A DNA stretch of 64,000 bases from CAVTPD01 sp963736575 (GCA_963736575.1 CAVTPD010000001.1:1178001-1242000), one strand, 5' to 3'; positions 36,232 through 44,291 are shown, counted from the first letter of the stretch. The notes: a model not told the origin generated them from the letters alone. Numbers and translations: made by a program.

Positions 36232-36740
36232 TGGATTATTTGAAGGTCTTAATTGTGGAAGACAACCCATTAGTACGTGGCGCAATAGATCATACTTTAA
36301 AAACAAAATACGATTGCAAGGTTTTTATGGCTAGTAATGTAGACGACGGTTTGGCTTTTATGTTAGATGAAAAACCAGATATAATTATTTTGGACTACGA
36401 TTTAGAAGATAGTGTTGGTATTAATAAAAATGGATTAGCTTTTTTAGAAGGTATGCGGTCGTTAAAAGTGAAAATACCTACCGTAATAGTTTCTGGACAA
36501 CCTAATAAAAGTTTAGCAGTAGCCTTAATTAAAAATGGTGCTGTAGATTATGTCTATAAAGATGATGATGATTTTTTAGATAAGATGTTAGAGGCTGTAG
36601 AAAGTATTCTTTCTATAAAATCGATTAATGAGAACCTAAAAATCAACAATGTTTATCTGAAAAAAAGGACTAAGCAGATAATACTTCTTTTTTCAATTGT
36701 AATAATTGCAATTTTAGTAAGCGTATTTATTTGGGGCTAG
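36228..36740 (+). CDS. Second stand-alone receiver domain with C-terminal membrane anchor
   Basis: 170 residues. The receiver has VEDN (10-13), phospho-acceptor D56 (ILDYDLED), SGQPNK and DYVYKDDDD with the conserved Lys. A hydrophobic helix after a basic KKRTKQ segment covers about 148-168 (IILLFSIVIIAILVSVFIW). There is no output domain. The architecture equals that of the protein at 15591, at the other end of the polysaccharide locus. Two adjacent ATGs (36228, 36231) are possible starts; the first overlaps the WecA-like stop. Likely role: membrane-localised signalling or phosphate buffering for the locus; not proven. Confidence 0.85.
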   Translation: MMDYLKVLIVEDNPLVRGAIDHTLKTKYDCKVFMASNVDDGLAFMLDEKPDIIILDYDLEDSVGINKNGLAFLEGMRSLKVKIPTVIVSGQPNKSLAVALIKNGAVDYVYKDDDDFLDKMLEAVESILSIKSINENLKINNVYLKKRTKQIILLFSIVIIAILVSVFIWG

Positions 36741-36743
36741 TTT

Positions 36744-36760
36744 AAGACGCTAGTCTTTTA
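36744..36760. terminator. Small hairpin between convergent genes
   Basis: AAGAC-GCTA-GTCTT followed by TTAA lies just after the receiver-TM stop and overlaps the end of the opposing MORN gene. Stem of 5 bp only, so a weak terminator at best. Confidence 0.35.
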
Positions 36761-38402
36761 ATTTACCTTTTTGGTAAACTTCAGTTTTAATTACTTCTTG
36801 ATCATTGTTATAGGTTTTCCATTCACCATCTTTTAAACCTAGTTTATAAATGCCTGTTTGTGTTTTGTTTCCTTCTTCTGAATAAAAAATAAAAGAGCCA
36901 GTTCTAAGGTCATTTTTATACTGACCGGTATATTCTAATTTACCGTTTTGAAAATAGGCTTTTTCTTCGCCTTGTTTTTTACCTAAACGGTATTGGGTAA
37001 TTAATTGGGGGTTGCCATTGTTGAAGTAATAAGTGATTTCTCCATGTAATTTACCACTTCTATAATTTTCTTCAGCCTTTGTTTTTTTGTTTTCGAAAAA
37101 AGAAGTCCATTCCCCTTCTTTTTTATCGTTAATTAAAACACCTTTTTCTTTCAAGTTTCCGTCCTCGAAATAGCTTTTTATTTTCACTTCAACGGTTTCA
37201 ATTACGCTTTTGTCTAGTAGCTTTTGTTCGCCGTATTTGTATTTGCTTTCGCGTTTAGTAGTACCGTTTGTATAATATTCTTTTTCGTATTTCTTATGTT
37301 TTAGATCCTTGTAAATAATTTCTTTTTCTAAATCCCCGCTAGGGAAGTAGTAAAAGTTCTTACCGTAAAGTTCCCCTTCGTTATAATTTAAAACAGAATG
37401 TATGGCTCGTGGACTTTCGTACCACGTTTTAACTTTTCCGTGTAGCAAATCATTTTTGTATAGGGATAAACTGGTTGTATCTCCATTTTTATAAAAAGTA
37501 AGAGCAGGCCCATTAAGAGTACCTTTAATATAATGAATGGATTTTTTTACTGTGCCGCTTTCATAATACTCTAGATAATTTTTGTCTAAAACACCTTTGT
37601 AGTAAATAGCTTTAAGTTCTGTATTACCATTTTTAAAATAAGTGGTGGTAGGCCCATTTAATGTGTCGTTCGTGTAAGATACTGTTTCAAAAATTTCGCC
37701 GCTTGGGTAATACTTTTTAAAGGTACCGTTCAATAAACCTTTTTTGAAGAAAGCAATTTCCTTTAGTTGACCATTGTCATAGTAAAACTTAATAGTATCG
37801 TTCAGTAAGTTTTTCTGGTATGCCCCAATTTGAACGGTGTCTTCGTTGTTTTTAAGAACCACAAAATCACCATCTTTTACACCGTCTGTAAAGTTGAAAA
37901 TGCTTTGTATGTTTCCGTTTTCGAAGAAGGTAGCTACTTCTCCGTGTGGTTTTCCATTCAGTAGATTAAATTCTGCTTTCTTTTCACCGCTTGGGTAAAA
38001 TTTAGAATAGGAAATAAGGCTATCGTTAACAGGAGCATATACACCAGTATACAAGGTGTCTCCGTAATTACTGAAAGTAGTTTCCCCACCAATTAATTGG
38101 CCTTTTTTGTAATAACGAATCCATTTGGTTTTTTCGTTAGGGTAGTAGTCAACAAACTTGCCTTCTCGGTAATTGTTTTCATAGTTTCCTTCCGAAATAA
38201 GTTTTCCGGAAATCTGATCATAATGCTCCCAGAACCCATTTTTTAAGGTGTCGGAGTCACTTATTTTTCCAAAGAACTTGGTATCAACTTCCTTTTGAGC
38301 AGCAGAATAATACGTGATAATGGTGTCTTGTTGTGCGTTGCTTTGTATGCTGAAAGCCAGCACTATAAAAACAGTAAGAAATCTACCAATCGGGTTTGCC
38401 AT
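36750..38402 (-). CDS. Secreted YwqK/MORN-repeat protein
   Basis: 550 residues with an N-terminal signal peptide (FLTVFIVLAFSIQSNAQ). Almost the whole rest is about 20 copies of a 20-23 residue repeat with the pattern G-x-x-x-x-Y-Y-x-N/S-G-x-L/T, for example GKFVDYYPNEKTKW, NGPTTTYFKNGNTELKA and DGEWKTYNNDQEV. This is the MORN_2 repeat of YwqK-type proteins. Although often labelled antitoxin, no toxin is seen; a surface or periplasmic scaffold is more reasonable. It overlaps the BatC-like gene upstream by 20 nt, so the two are co-translated. Confidence 0.82.
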   Translation of the reverse strand: MANPIGRFLTVFIVLAFSIQSNAQQDTIITYYSAAQKEVDTKFFGKISDSDTLKNGFWEHYDQISGKLISEGNYENNYREGKFVDYYPNEKTKWIRYYKKGQLIGGETTFSNYGDTLYTGVYAPVNDSLISYSKFYPSGEKKAEFNLLNGKPHGEVATFFENGNIQSIFNFTDGVKDGDFVVLKNNEDTVQIGAYQKNLLNDTIKFYYDNGQLKEIAFFKKGLLNGTFKKYYPSGEIFETVSYTNDTLNGPTTTYFKNGNTELKAIYYKGVLDKNYLEYYESGTVKKSIHYIKGTLNGPALTFYKNGDTTSLSLYKNDLLHGKVKTWYESPRAIHSVLNYNEGELYGKNFYYFPSGDLEKEIIYKDLKHKKYEKEYYTNGTTKRESKYKYGEQKLLDKSVIETVEVKIKSYFEDGNLKEKGVLINDKKEGEWTSFFENKKTKAEENYRSGKLHGEITYYFNNGNPQLITQYRLGKKQGEEKAYFQNGKLEYTGQYKNDLRTGSFIFYSEEGNKTQTGIYKLGLKDGEWKTYNNDQEVIKTEVYQKGKLKD

Positions 38403-39429
38403 CTTCAGAATTATTCTGGTTGGGTTGTTTACGTATTTGCTGAATGTATTTTTTGTTCTGCTCGTTTAAAGAACGCAGTAATTGATCCATCTGTTCCTTA
38501 GATAAACCTTGCTCTTGTAAACGTTCATTAATCAATTTTTGTTGTTCGGCTTTTTGTTGCTCTTGCTGGTCTTTTAATGAGCTTGGTTTGCCTTCTTTTT
38601 CTTGTTGTTCTTTCTGGTCTTTTTTATCGCCACCACTTTGTTTCTCTTTATCTTTCTGGTCGCCTTTTTTGTCCTGTTCTTTCTTTTCGCCGTCTTTCCC
38701 AGATTGATCTTTGTTTTTATCTTTCTGGTCTTTTCCGTCTTTCCCTTTTTGGTCCTGCTTGTTGTCTCCCTTTTTATCTTGGTCTTTTTGATCGTCGCCG
38801 TCTTGCTTTTGATCCTTGTTTTTATCTTGCTTATCCTTGTCGCCGCCTTTCTGATCCTTTTTGTCTTGGTCTTTGTTTTGATCTTTTTGGTCTTTGTTGT
38901 CTTTATCCTTCTGATCTTTGTTTTGGTCTTTCTGGTTGTTGTTGAAATCTTCAATCAAATACAACAATTCTAAATTATGTCTAGCTTCCATATTGGCGTA
39001 ATCTGCCCTTAAAGCATTTTCGGTATGGTTAATGGCCGATTTTAAAACCGTTTTATCCAACTGTAAGCTATTTAATTGTTCGGCAGTTGTGTTTTTTAAT
39101 TTCAGTTTTTCAACCTCTAAAAGTCCTAATTGTTGGTGTATTTTACTTTTTAAAGAGTCGCTGGTAAACGTACTGTCGCTTACTAAAGCCAAATACAATT
39201 GTTTTACGGTAGTATCTTTTAAATGGTAACGGTTGCTCAATTCATTAAAGCGTAAAAATTCACCTTTAAGTTTTAAAGAATCTAAAGCTATTTTATACTG
39301 AACGGAAGCAGAATCGTATAAAGAATCCTGTGAAAGTTCGTAAGAAGTTTCGCGTATAATGTTGGCTTCGTGAATTTCACCACAAGAGCATAAAAATACT
39401 ACAAATGCTATGTATAGAAGGTTTTTCAT
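38383..39429 (-). CDS. BatC-like TPR lipoprotein with long Lys/Asp/Gln low-complexity tract
   Basis: 348 residues. Lipoprotein signal MKNLLYIAFVVFLCSCGE (lipobox CSC). Residues about 25-160 form TPR-like helices ending in ENALRADYANMEARHNLELLYL, typical of BatC proteins. Residues about 165-290 are an almost pure K/D/Q/N/G tract (DQKDKDNKDQ-type repeats), followed by a Gln-rich helix region up to the C-terminus. The reverse strand is also stop-free here because of the biased sequence. BatC belongs to the Bacteroides aerotolerance gene group with VWA proteins; its overlap of 4 nt with the VWA gene upstream supports this name. Exact function is not established. Confidence 0.8.
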   Translation of the reverse strand: MKNLLYIAFVVFLCSCGEIHEANIIRETSYELSQDSLYDSASVQYKIALDSLKLKGEFLRFNELSNRYHLKDTTVKQLYLALVSDSTFTSDSLKSKIHQQLGLLEVEKLKLKNTTAEQLNSLQLDKTVLKSAINHTENALRADYANMEARHNLELLYLIEDFNNNQKDQNKDQKDKDNKDQKDQNKDQDKKDQKGGDKDKQDKNKDQKQDGDDQKDQDKKGDNKQDQKGKDGKDQKDKNKDQSGKDGEKKEQDKKGDQKDKEKQSGGDKKDQKEQQEKEGKPSSLKDQQEQQKAEQQKLINERLQEQGLSKEQMDQLLRSLNEQNKKYIQQIRKQPNQNNSEDGKPDW

Positions 39430-40400
39430 AATTTGAAAACTCTTACCGCTATAGCCGCGTCTAGAATTAAAAGAAATAAACCGGCCAGAATAAAGTATTG
39501 GTATTTAAGATTAGCGTTAATTTTATCAGAGGATTTTACGTCAGAAACTTGGCCTTCTAATTGGCTAATGTCGTTGATTAATTTTTTAAGATCGCTGCGG
39601 GCATCATTAATAACATAATATTTTCCATTGGTCATATTGGCCAATTGTTTTAAGGCTTTTTCATTAAGTTTAGTTACAACGCGGTTGCCACTATTGTCCA
39701 GTTTTGGTCGTCCTTTTACGTTCAATTGGGTGCCTTCTTGGGTACCAATTCCTAAAGTGAAAACTTTAATGTTTTGGTCTTTTATTTCCGAAGCTAGTTC
39801 TTCCATTTCTTCGCCAAAATCTTCCCCATCTGAAATAAGAATAATGATTTTTGCAGTGTTTTTAGTGGCTTCGTTTTGTTCGTGTTTTTGTAAGGCTAGT
39901 TTTAAGGGAGACGCTAAGTCGGTACCCGATTTGGGCACAATATCCGGATTAGATATTTCCATGTACAGCTTCATGGCACGGTGATCTGTAGTTAGCGGGC
40001 ACTGCATAAAAGCGCTAGAAGAAAAGATAATTAAGCCCGTTTTATCGGTGCTAAATGCGTCTATAATTTCATTGGAAGCATATTTAGCTCTGGCTAATCT
40101 ACTGGGAACTACATCGTCTGCATACATACTAGACGAAAGATCTAAGGCCAAGTAGATCTCTTTAAAAACTGCTTTTTGAGTCCCGCTACTTTTTCCTTTG
40201 TCTAAATAAGGACCTAAAAGCGCAAAAATAAATAAACCAATATAGCAGCCTCTTAAAAGCAGCTTGTAGAGTAATGAGAATAAATTCGGACGTATGGATT
40301 TACTAATTACATAAACCCTAAAAAAATACAATACAATAAAAAACAGGCATAAGCCTATAAGTGTTAACTCAACTTTACCTAATTCGTAAACAAATTTCAT
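39426..40400 (-). CDS. BatB-like von Willebrand factor A membrane protein
   Basis: 324 residues. Two membrane helices lie at the N-terminus (about 12-30 and 47-65) and one at the C-terminus (about 300-320). The VWA domain between them has a complete MIDAS: DLSSSM, SGTDL and SDGED. Bat-family VWA proteins are linked with oxidative stress tolerance or envelope integrity in Bacteroidota and spirochaetes. The usual neighbours BatA and a MoxR ATPase are not in this window upstream. It is the first gene of the minus-strand BatB-BatC-MORN run (4-nt and 20-nt overlaps). Confidence 0.85.
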   Translation of the reverse strand: MKFVYELGKVELTLIGLCLFFIVLYFFRVYVISKSIRPNLFSLLYKLLLRGCYIGLFIFALLGPYLDKGKSSGTQKAVFKEIYLALDLSSSMYADDVVPSRLARAKYASNEIIDAFSTDKTGLIIFSSSAFMQCPLTTDHRAMKLYMEISNPDIVPKSGTDLASPLKLALQKHEQNEATKNTAKIIILISDGEDFGEEMEELASEIKDQNIKVFTLGIGTQEGTQLNVKGRPKLDNSGNRVVTKLNEKALKQLANMTNGKYYVINDARSDLKKLINDISQLEGQVSDVKSSDKINANLKYQYFILAGLFLLILDAAIAVRVFKL

Positions 40401-40493
40401 ATTAGAGCCCCAACTACAAACTTTCTATTTCTCACAAACAAAATTAATAAAATGAACGTAAGCGGAAAATATTTAGCATCAGTATAGAAAACT

Positions 40494-40991
40494 TTAATCT
40501 AAAATTTCTATGTTAAGATCAAAAGCGCCACTGTTTTTTGCATATTCTCCCTTTTTATCGTTAATGCATACGTATACATTTTTGATGTCGTCTAATTCAA
40601 TAAATTCTGCTTCAAGACTGGTAGAGGCTTTAATAGGAAATGCAATGCCATCTACTTGGTAAACCACTACACAGAAAGGAGGTAATTCTGGGTACCGAAA
40701 ATCTTCACTAGCCTTAATGTCTAAACCTTTAGGAGATTTAATGGTAGTATCTGGTTGGCAAGAGAAATTCCAGAATACATCCGAGGCCCAAACTCTAATT
40801 TTTTTAACCCGAAGTGTTTTTTCTTCCACTAATAAACGACTGCCGCCTTCGTGGTTAACATTTAGGTTATTGTACCAAAGAATGTTTTTATTCTTATTCT
40901 GAAAATCACGCACGGCTTTACATGGGTGATCAAAAAAATTAAAGGAGTTATTGATGTAAGTCTGGTAGACTAACTTCTCTCTAAAATCCAT
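40494..40991 (-). CDS. Hypothetical protein, unrecognised
   Basis: 165 residues, no signal peptide, membrane helix or known motif. It is rich in aromatic residues (INNSFNFFDHP, ASDVFWNFSCQ, YPELPPFCVVVYQ) and beta-strand-like segments and could be a small globular binding protein. It stands alone on the minus strand, 93 nt upstream of the BatB-like start, and is divergent from lhgO. Confidence 0.65.
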   Translation of the reverse strand: MDFREKLVYQTYINNSFNFFDHPCKAVRDFQNKNKNILWYNNLNVNHEGGSRLLVEEKTLRVKKIRVWASDVFWNFSCQPDTTIKSPKGLDIKASEDFRYPELPPFCVVVYQVDGIAFPIKASTSLEAEFIELDDIKNVYVCINDKKGEYAKNSGAFDLNIEILD

Positions 40992-41121
40992 TGTACAAAA
41001 ATTTAGTAATGTTTAATAGTGTGCTAATTAGTTATTTTACAGCTTAATGGAAAGCCTTTTTAACTAAGTTTGAACGAAGAAGAATAATTATCTAATTTGC
41101 GACCGCAAAATTTTGACTTTC

Positions 41122-42342
41122 ATGGAAGAAAATACATTTGATATTGGTGTTGTAGGCGGCGGAATTGTTGGTGCAGCTTCGGCGTATAAAATCCAAAAAA
41201 AATACCCAGACTTAAGAGTGGTTTTGTTCGAAAAAGAAGGCGCTTTGTCCGAACATCAAACAGGACATAATTCAGGTGTAATTCATTCTGGCTTGTATTA
41301 TAAACCAGGTTCTTACAAAGCTAAAAATTGTGTAGAGGGAAGAAGAGAATTGGTTAAATTTGCCCAAGAACATAATATTAAACACGATGTTTGTGGAAAA
41401 GTAGTGGTAGCCACTAACGAAAGTGAATTGCCTTTTCTAGAAAAAATATACAACAACGGTGTGGCTAACGGAGTTGAAGACACCGAGAAAATTACAGGAG
41501 ATCAGGTTAGGGAAATAGAACCTTATTGTGCCGGTATAGCCGGTATTTTTGTAGGCTGTACGGGTATTATAGATTTTGTAGGCACAACCATTAAAATGGG
41601 GGAATTAGTTACCGCCATTAATCCCAACAGTAAAATAGCCTTAAATACGGAAGTACTGTCTTACGGAAGAGAAGGGGCGTTTACTCACGTAAAAACCAGT
41701 AAAGGAGACTATAAAGTAAAAAACATGGTTTTCTGTGGCGGTTTACAATCCGACCGTTTGGCTGAAAAAGACGGTGTAGAAACCGATATGAAAATTGTAG
41801 GTTTCCGTGGTGATTATTACGAATTGGAAGACCACGCCAAAGACAAAGTAAAGAACTTAATCTATCCGGTTCCCAATCCGGAATTCCCTTTTTTAGGCGT
41901 TCATTTTACCAGAATGGTAAACGGCGATATTGAATGTGGCCCAAATGCGGTTTTCACTTTCAAAAGAGAAGGATACGGTAAAACAGATTTTAATTTTAGA
42001 GATACTGCCGAAGCTTTGGCTTATTCTGGAACATGGAAATTATTCCGCAAACATTGGCGTTTTGGTTTGGACGAATACAAGAGAGCCTTCTCTAAAAAGT
42101 TATTCCTAAACCGACTACAGAAATTAATTCCGTCTTTAGAATTAGACGATCTTCGCCCAGGTAGAGCTGGGGTAAGAGCCATGGCTTTAGGAGAAGACGG
42201 CACTATGATTGAAGATTTCAAAATTGAATACAAAAACAATTCTATACATGTGTTAAATGCACCTTCACCGGCTGCAACTTCTTGTTTGGCCATTGGTGAA
42301 GCCGTTTCCGAAATGGCAGAAAAGCATTTCAGTTTGAAATAA
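41122..42342 (+). CDS. lhgO: L-2-hydroxyglutarate oxidase (FAD-dependent, DAO family)
   Basis: 406 residues from ATG 41122 (MEENTFDIGVVGGG); a TTG at 41113 would add 3 residues. The FAD-binding GGGIVGAASAY lies at the N-terminus, followed by EKEGALSEHQTGHNSGVIHSGLYY, the characteristic LhgO segment. GPNAVFTF and RPGRAGVRAMALG near the C-terminus are also typical. It oxidises L-2-hydroxyglutarate to 2-oxoglutarate, passing electrons to the quinone pool or oxygen. It is a single gene, followed by a perfect palindrome that may end transcription. Confidence 0.92.
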   Translation: MEENTFDIGVVGGGIVGAASAYKIQKKYPDLRVVLFEKEGALSEHQTGHNSGVIHSGLYYKPGSYKAKNCVEGRRELVKFAQEHNIKHDVCGKVVVATNESELPFLEKIYNNGVANGVEDTEKITGDQVREIEPYCAGIAGIFVGCTGIIDFVGTTIKMGELVTAINPNSKIALNTEVLSYGREGAFTHVKTSKGDYKVKNMVFCGGLQSDRLAEKDGVETDMKIVGFRGDYYELEDHAKDKVKNLIYPVPNPEFPFLGVHFTRMVNGDIECGPNAVFTFKREGYGKTDFNFRDTAEALAYSGTWKLFRKHWRFGLDEYKRAFSKKLFLNRLQKLIPSLELDDLRPGRAGVRAMALGEDGTMIEDFKIEYKNNSIHVLNAPSPAATSCLAIGEAVSEMAEKHFSLK

Positions 42343-42365
42343 GATCGGGTCCGTTATACCCCGTC

Positions 42366-42395
42366 ATCCTGATCCCGAGTATTCGGGATCAGGAT
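42366..42395. repeat. Perfect 13-bp palindromic hairpin (REP-like)
   Basis: ATCCTGATCCCGA and TCGGGATCAGGAT pair perfectly around a GTAT loop, 24 nt after the lhgO stop. There is no T-run, so it may be a REP-type element or mRNA-stabilising hairpin rather than a classical terminator. Its TCCCGA/TCGGGA core recurs in the rRNA operon. Confidence 0.75.
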
Positions 42396-42437
42396 CTGTT
42401 TCGGAATAACTAGAAATCCCATAACCATGTTAACGGT

Positions 42438-42513
42438 CCCACAACCTTGTCAACGGTGAAGGTTTACTACGAAACTATACCATAGCCTTAGTTTCTCCCT
42501 AAGATTTTTTTGT
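42438..42513 (+). repeat. Composite dispersed repeat, copy A
   Basis: The copy begins CCACAACCTTGTCAACGGTG, continues through GAAACTATACCA and ends in a hairpin CTTAG...CTAAG plus a T-run. Related copies lie at 42631-42728 and 43720-43795. The end of each could terminate transcription. Confidence 0.65.
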
Positions 42514-42565
42514 TTTTGCTAGAATAACCTAAGTGATATTCCAGAAAAGTAGCTACTATAAATAT

Positions 42566-42607
42566 GCTCCTCTTTTCAAGGGGAGCTGTCCGAAGTACTG
42601 AGGGGTA
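42566..42607. repeat. REP-like hairpin element
   Basis: GCTCCTC-TTTTCA-AGGGGAGC forms a stem (one G-T pair), followed by CTGTCCGAAGTACTGAGGGG. This layout resembles dispersed CTCCCC...GGGGAG elements common between genes in many Bacteroidota genomes. Confidence 0.5.
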
Positions 42608-42630
42608 ATTTTCTACCATAACAAACAATT

Positions 42631-42728
42631 TCCATAACCTTATCAACGGTCGGTAGACCTTGACAACGGTGAATGAAATGAAACTATAGTTAAGCCTTAG
42701 GGAGACCCCAAGACTTTTTTGTTTTTTT
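42631..42728 (+). repeat. Composite dispersed repeat, copy B
   Basis: Contains CCATAACCTTATCAACGGTC and GACCTTGACAACGGTGAATG (two short units), then GAAACTATAGTTAAGCCTTAG, and ends in a hairpin and T-run (CCCCAAGACTTTTTTG). It matches copies A and C. Confidence 0.65.
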
Positions 42729-42818
42729 GTAGGATAGAAACTGAGACCGGTTGTGGTAGATTGTGATATTTAAATTTTGTGAGCTTATTTAACCATTAAG
42801 CGGAAAACAAGAAGTCTC

Positions 42819-43613
42819 TTAGCGGTTTAAGAACCCTGTTTTTAAACTACTAGATGTTTTTAAAGCCACAGATGTTGGATTAGAAGCAGGTTGTAAAACC
42901 CATATATCTCCATGTTGAGTGATTTTCAGTTTTGTAGAAGTTAATTCAGTAATTTCTATGTGCTCTTCTTCTTCCCAATTAGGCTCTTCATCCCAAGAAT
43001 AAAGAACTTTTGTTTCTTCATCGTTATACCATTTCCACTGAGCCAAACCACCTTTTTCTTCTTTATCTAGATGCTCAAATAAAACAAAGTAAGTTCCAGC
43101 TTTAGAGTACATAATTGTTAATTCCATATCTGTACTTGCTACATTTTCACCATTCTCTGTTACCATTTCCCATGTTTTGCAAAGCATATTAGTACTAGTT
43201 GAGCTTCCTATCTCTTTGTGTTTGTTTGCAGTAATAATAATTTTAGATTCAGGGTTATTAGTAAGTGTAATAGAAAAAATTATAGAATTGTTGTTTATCT
43301 CAGATGTGGTTATCGTTCCAAAATCAGAAAGATAAATACTTGCTTCATTAATGACTTCATAGGTTCCAAAAAGGATAGTTTCGTAGCCAGTAGATTTAGA
43401 GGCTTTATCGGTTGAGTTTTTTACAATAATATAATTCCCACTTTCATTAAATTCAAAAGACTCAAATTCTGCAGCGTTTTCTACAACCCATTTCGCACTA
43501 ATTGCCGACCTTTCTAAGGCCTCAGTCGAATCTGGGGTGTTATCCTCTTTAGAACAGGATACTAAAAATATAAAGAATAAAAATGCCGTTAGAATTTGTG
43601 TTAAATTTTTCAT
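42819..43613 (-). CDS. Putative outer-membrane lipoprotein, lipocalin-like
   Basis: 264 residues. Signal peptide with lipobox LVSC at about 17-20 (FLFFIFLVSCSKED), followed by a disordered Asp/Glu-rich linker. The body appears to be two similar beta-rich halves: SAKWVVENAAEFESFEFNESGNY and, near residue 140, CKTWEMVTENGENV with the typical W of lipocalin-like Bacteroidota lipoproteins. No catalytic motif is seen. The gene is isolated between repeat clusters, so its context says little about function. Confidence 0.72.
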   Translation of the reverse strand: MKNLTQILTAFLFFIFLVSCSKEDNTPDSTEALERSAISAKWVVENAAEFESFEFNESGNYIIVKNSTDKASKSTGYETILFGTYEVINEASIYLSDFGTITTSEINNNSIIFSITLTNNPESKIIITANKHKEIGSSTSTNMLCKTWEMVTENGENVASTDMELTIMYSKAGTYFVLFEHLDKEEKGGLAQWKWYNDEETKVLYSWDEEPNWEEEEHIEITELTSTKLKITQHGDIWVLQPASNPTSVALKTSSSLKTGFLNR

Positions 43614-43719
43614 CCCATAAAGTTAGTGTTTACTTTTTAAGATGACTTGCGGTTAACTTTTCTTTTAATCTCTGAATCGAGAAAAAATCAATCCTTAAGT
43701 CGGTTCATTCTCAAGTATT

Positions 43720-43795
43720 CCCACAACCTTGACAACGGTGAATATGAATACAATAAAATATACCAAAGTCTTAGGAGTTTCCAAGACTTTTTTGC
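43720..43795 (+). repeat. Composite dispersed repeat, copy C
   Basis: CCACAACCTTGACAACGGTGA, then ATACCAAAGTCTTAGGAG and TTTCCAAGACTTTTTTG. The last part is a stem AGTCTT/AAGACT with a T-run. It is a third copy of the family at 42438 and 42631. Confidence 0.65.
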
Positions 43796-43849
43796 TGGTA
43801 TTAGAAGAGCTCATCGTTCCCGCCATGTTTTACGTGGTGGTTTGTGTCG

Positions 43850-43987
43850 TTTTGTATTGAAGAAAAACACATGCTTGATCACTCTGTTGAATCCAGCGAG
43901 GTTTCAGAGCCGCATTATTATTTGTATAGTTCTGCTATTGATTATGCCGGTGAAAAAGGGGGGCTTGATATAAATTTAATAGTGTGA
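43850..43987 (+). pseudogene. Decayed C-terminal fragment of a Y1/IS200-like (REP-associated) transposase
   Basis: Read across a frame change near 43903, the sequence gives LITLLNPAR, then SEPHYYLYSSAIDYAGEKGG and LDINLIV with a stop at 43985. The pattern NP-(V/A)-R...EP.HY.YSSA.DYAG.KGLL is the usual C-terminus of Y1-type transposases in Bacteroidota. The HUH and catalytic Tyr parts are missing and the frame is broken, so it is a remnant. It lies among REP-like palindromes, which such enzymes are known to accompany. Confidence 0.5.
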
Positions 43988-44111
43988 ATGTGATTGACTA
44001 CCACCATGCGGAACAGGGCGGGAACAGGGTGTTAACTCGGGGTTAAGCTGGGTGTAAGCCGTGTCTTATGTTTTCAAAACAGGGCCAAAAATTGTCTGCT
44101 GTTCAAGTTTG

Positions 44112-44291
44112 CTAAAAACTATTTTCAAGAAATTCACCCATGTCAAAAGCCTGTAAAGCTACATTTAGCTGCTTTAGGGTTGTAATAAGGTCAATAAAAC
44201 CAATGCTTTTTAGTTCTCTAATGGTAAGCGCTTTTTACCCACCCATTTTTTTAACAGAAAGCTTATAAAACAACCGCAAAAAAGCTTCCAT
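44112..44291 (-). pseudogene. Broken small reading frame of unknown origin
   Basis: On the minus strand ATG 44291 gives MEAFLRLFYKLSVKKMGG, then an in-frame stop (44235-44237), then KALTIRELKSIGFIDLITTL and KQLNVALQAFDMGEFLENSF with a final stop at 44112. Protein-like sequence on both sides of the stop suggests a decayed gene, perhaps the end of a transposase. No family is recognised. Confidence 0.35.

Larger units (their letters stand above)
42343..42818. other. Intergenic region filled with palindromic and dispersed repeats
   Basis: About 475 bp between lhgO and the lipoprotein gene hold no credible gene. They contain a perfect 13-bp palindrome, a REP-like hairpin and two copies of a composite repeat that recurs downstream near 43.75 kb (listed separately). 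Confidence 0.7.

Noticed and set aside
38574..38973. Hydrophobic and basic open frames on both strands in the Lys/Asp/Gln tract
   Set aside because: They arise from codon bias of the low-complexity tract and have no other coding signs.
43647..43973. 108-codon plus-strand open frame as an intact gene
   Set aside because: It runs through a dispersed repeat and only its end resembles a transposase, in a shifted frame; treated as a remnant.
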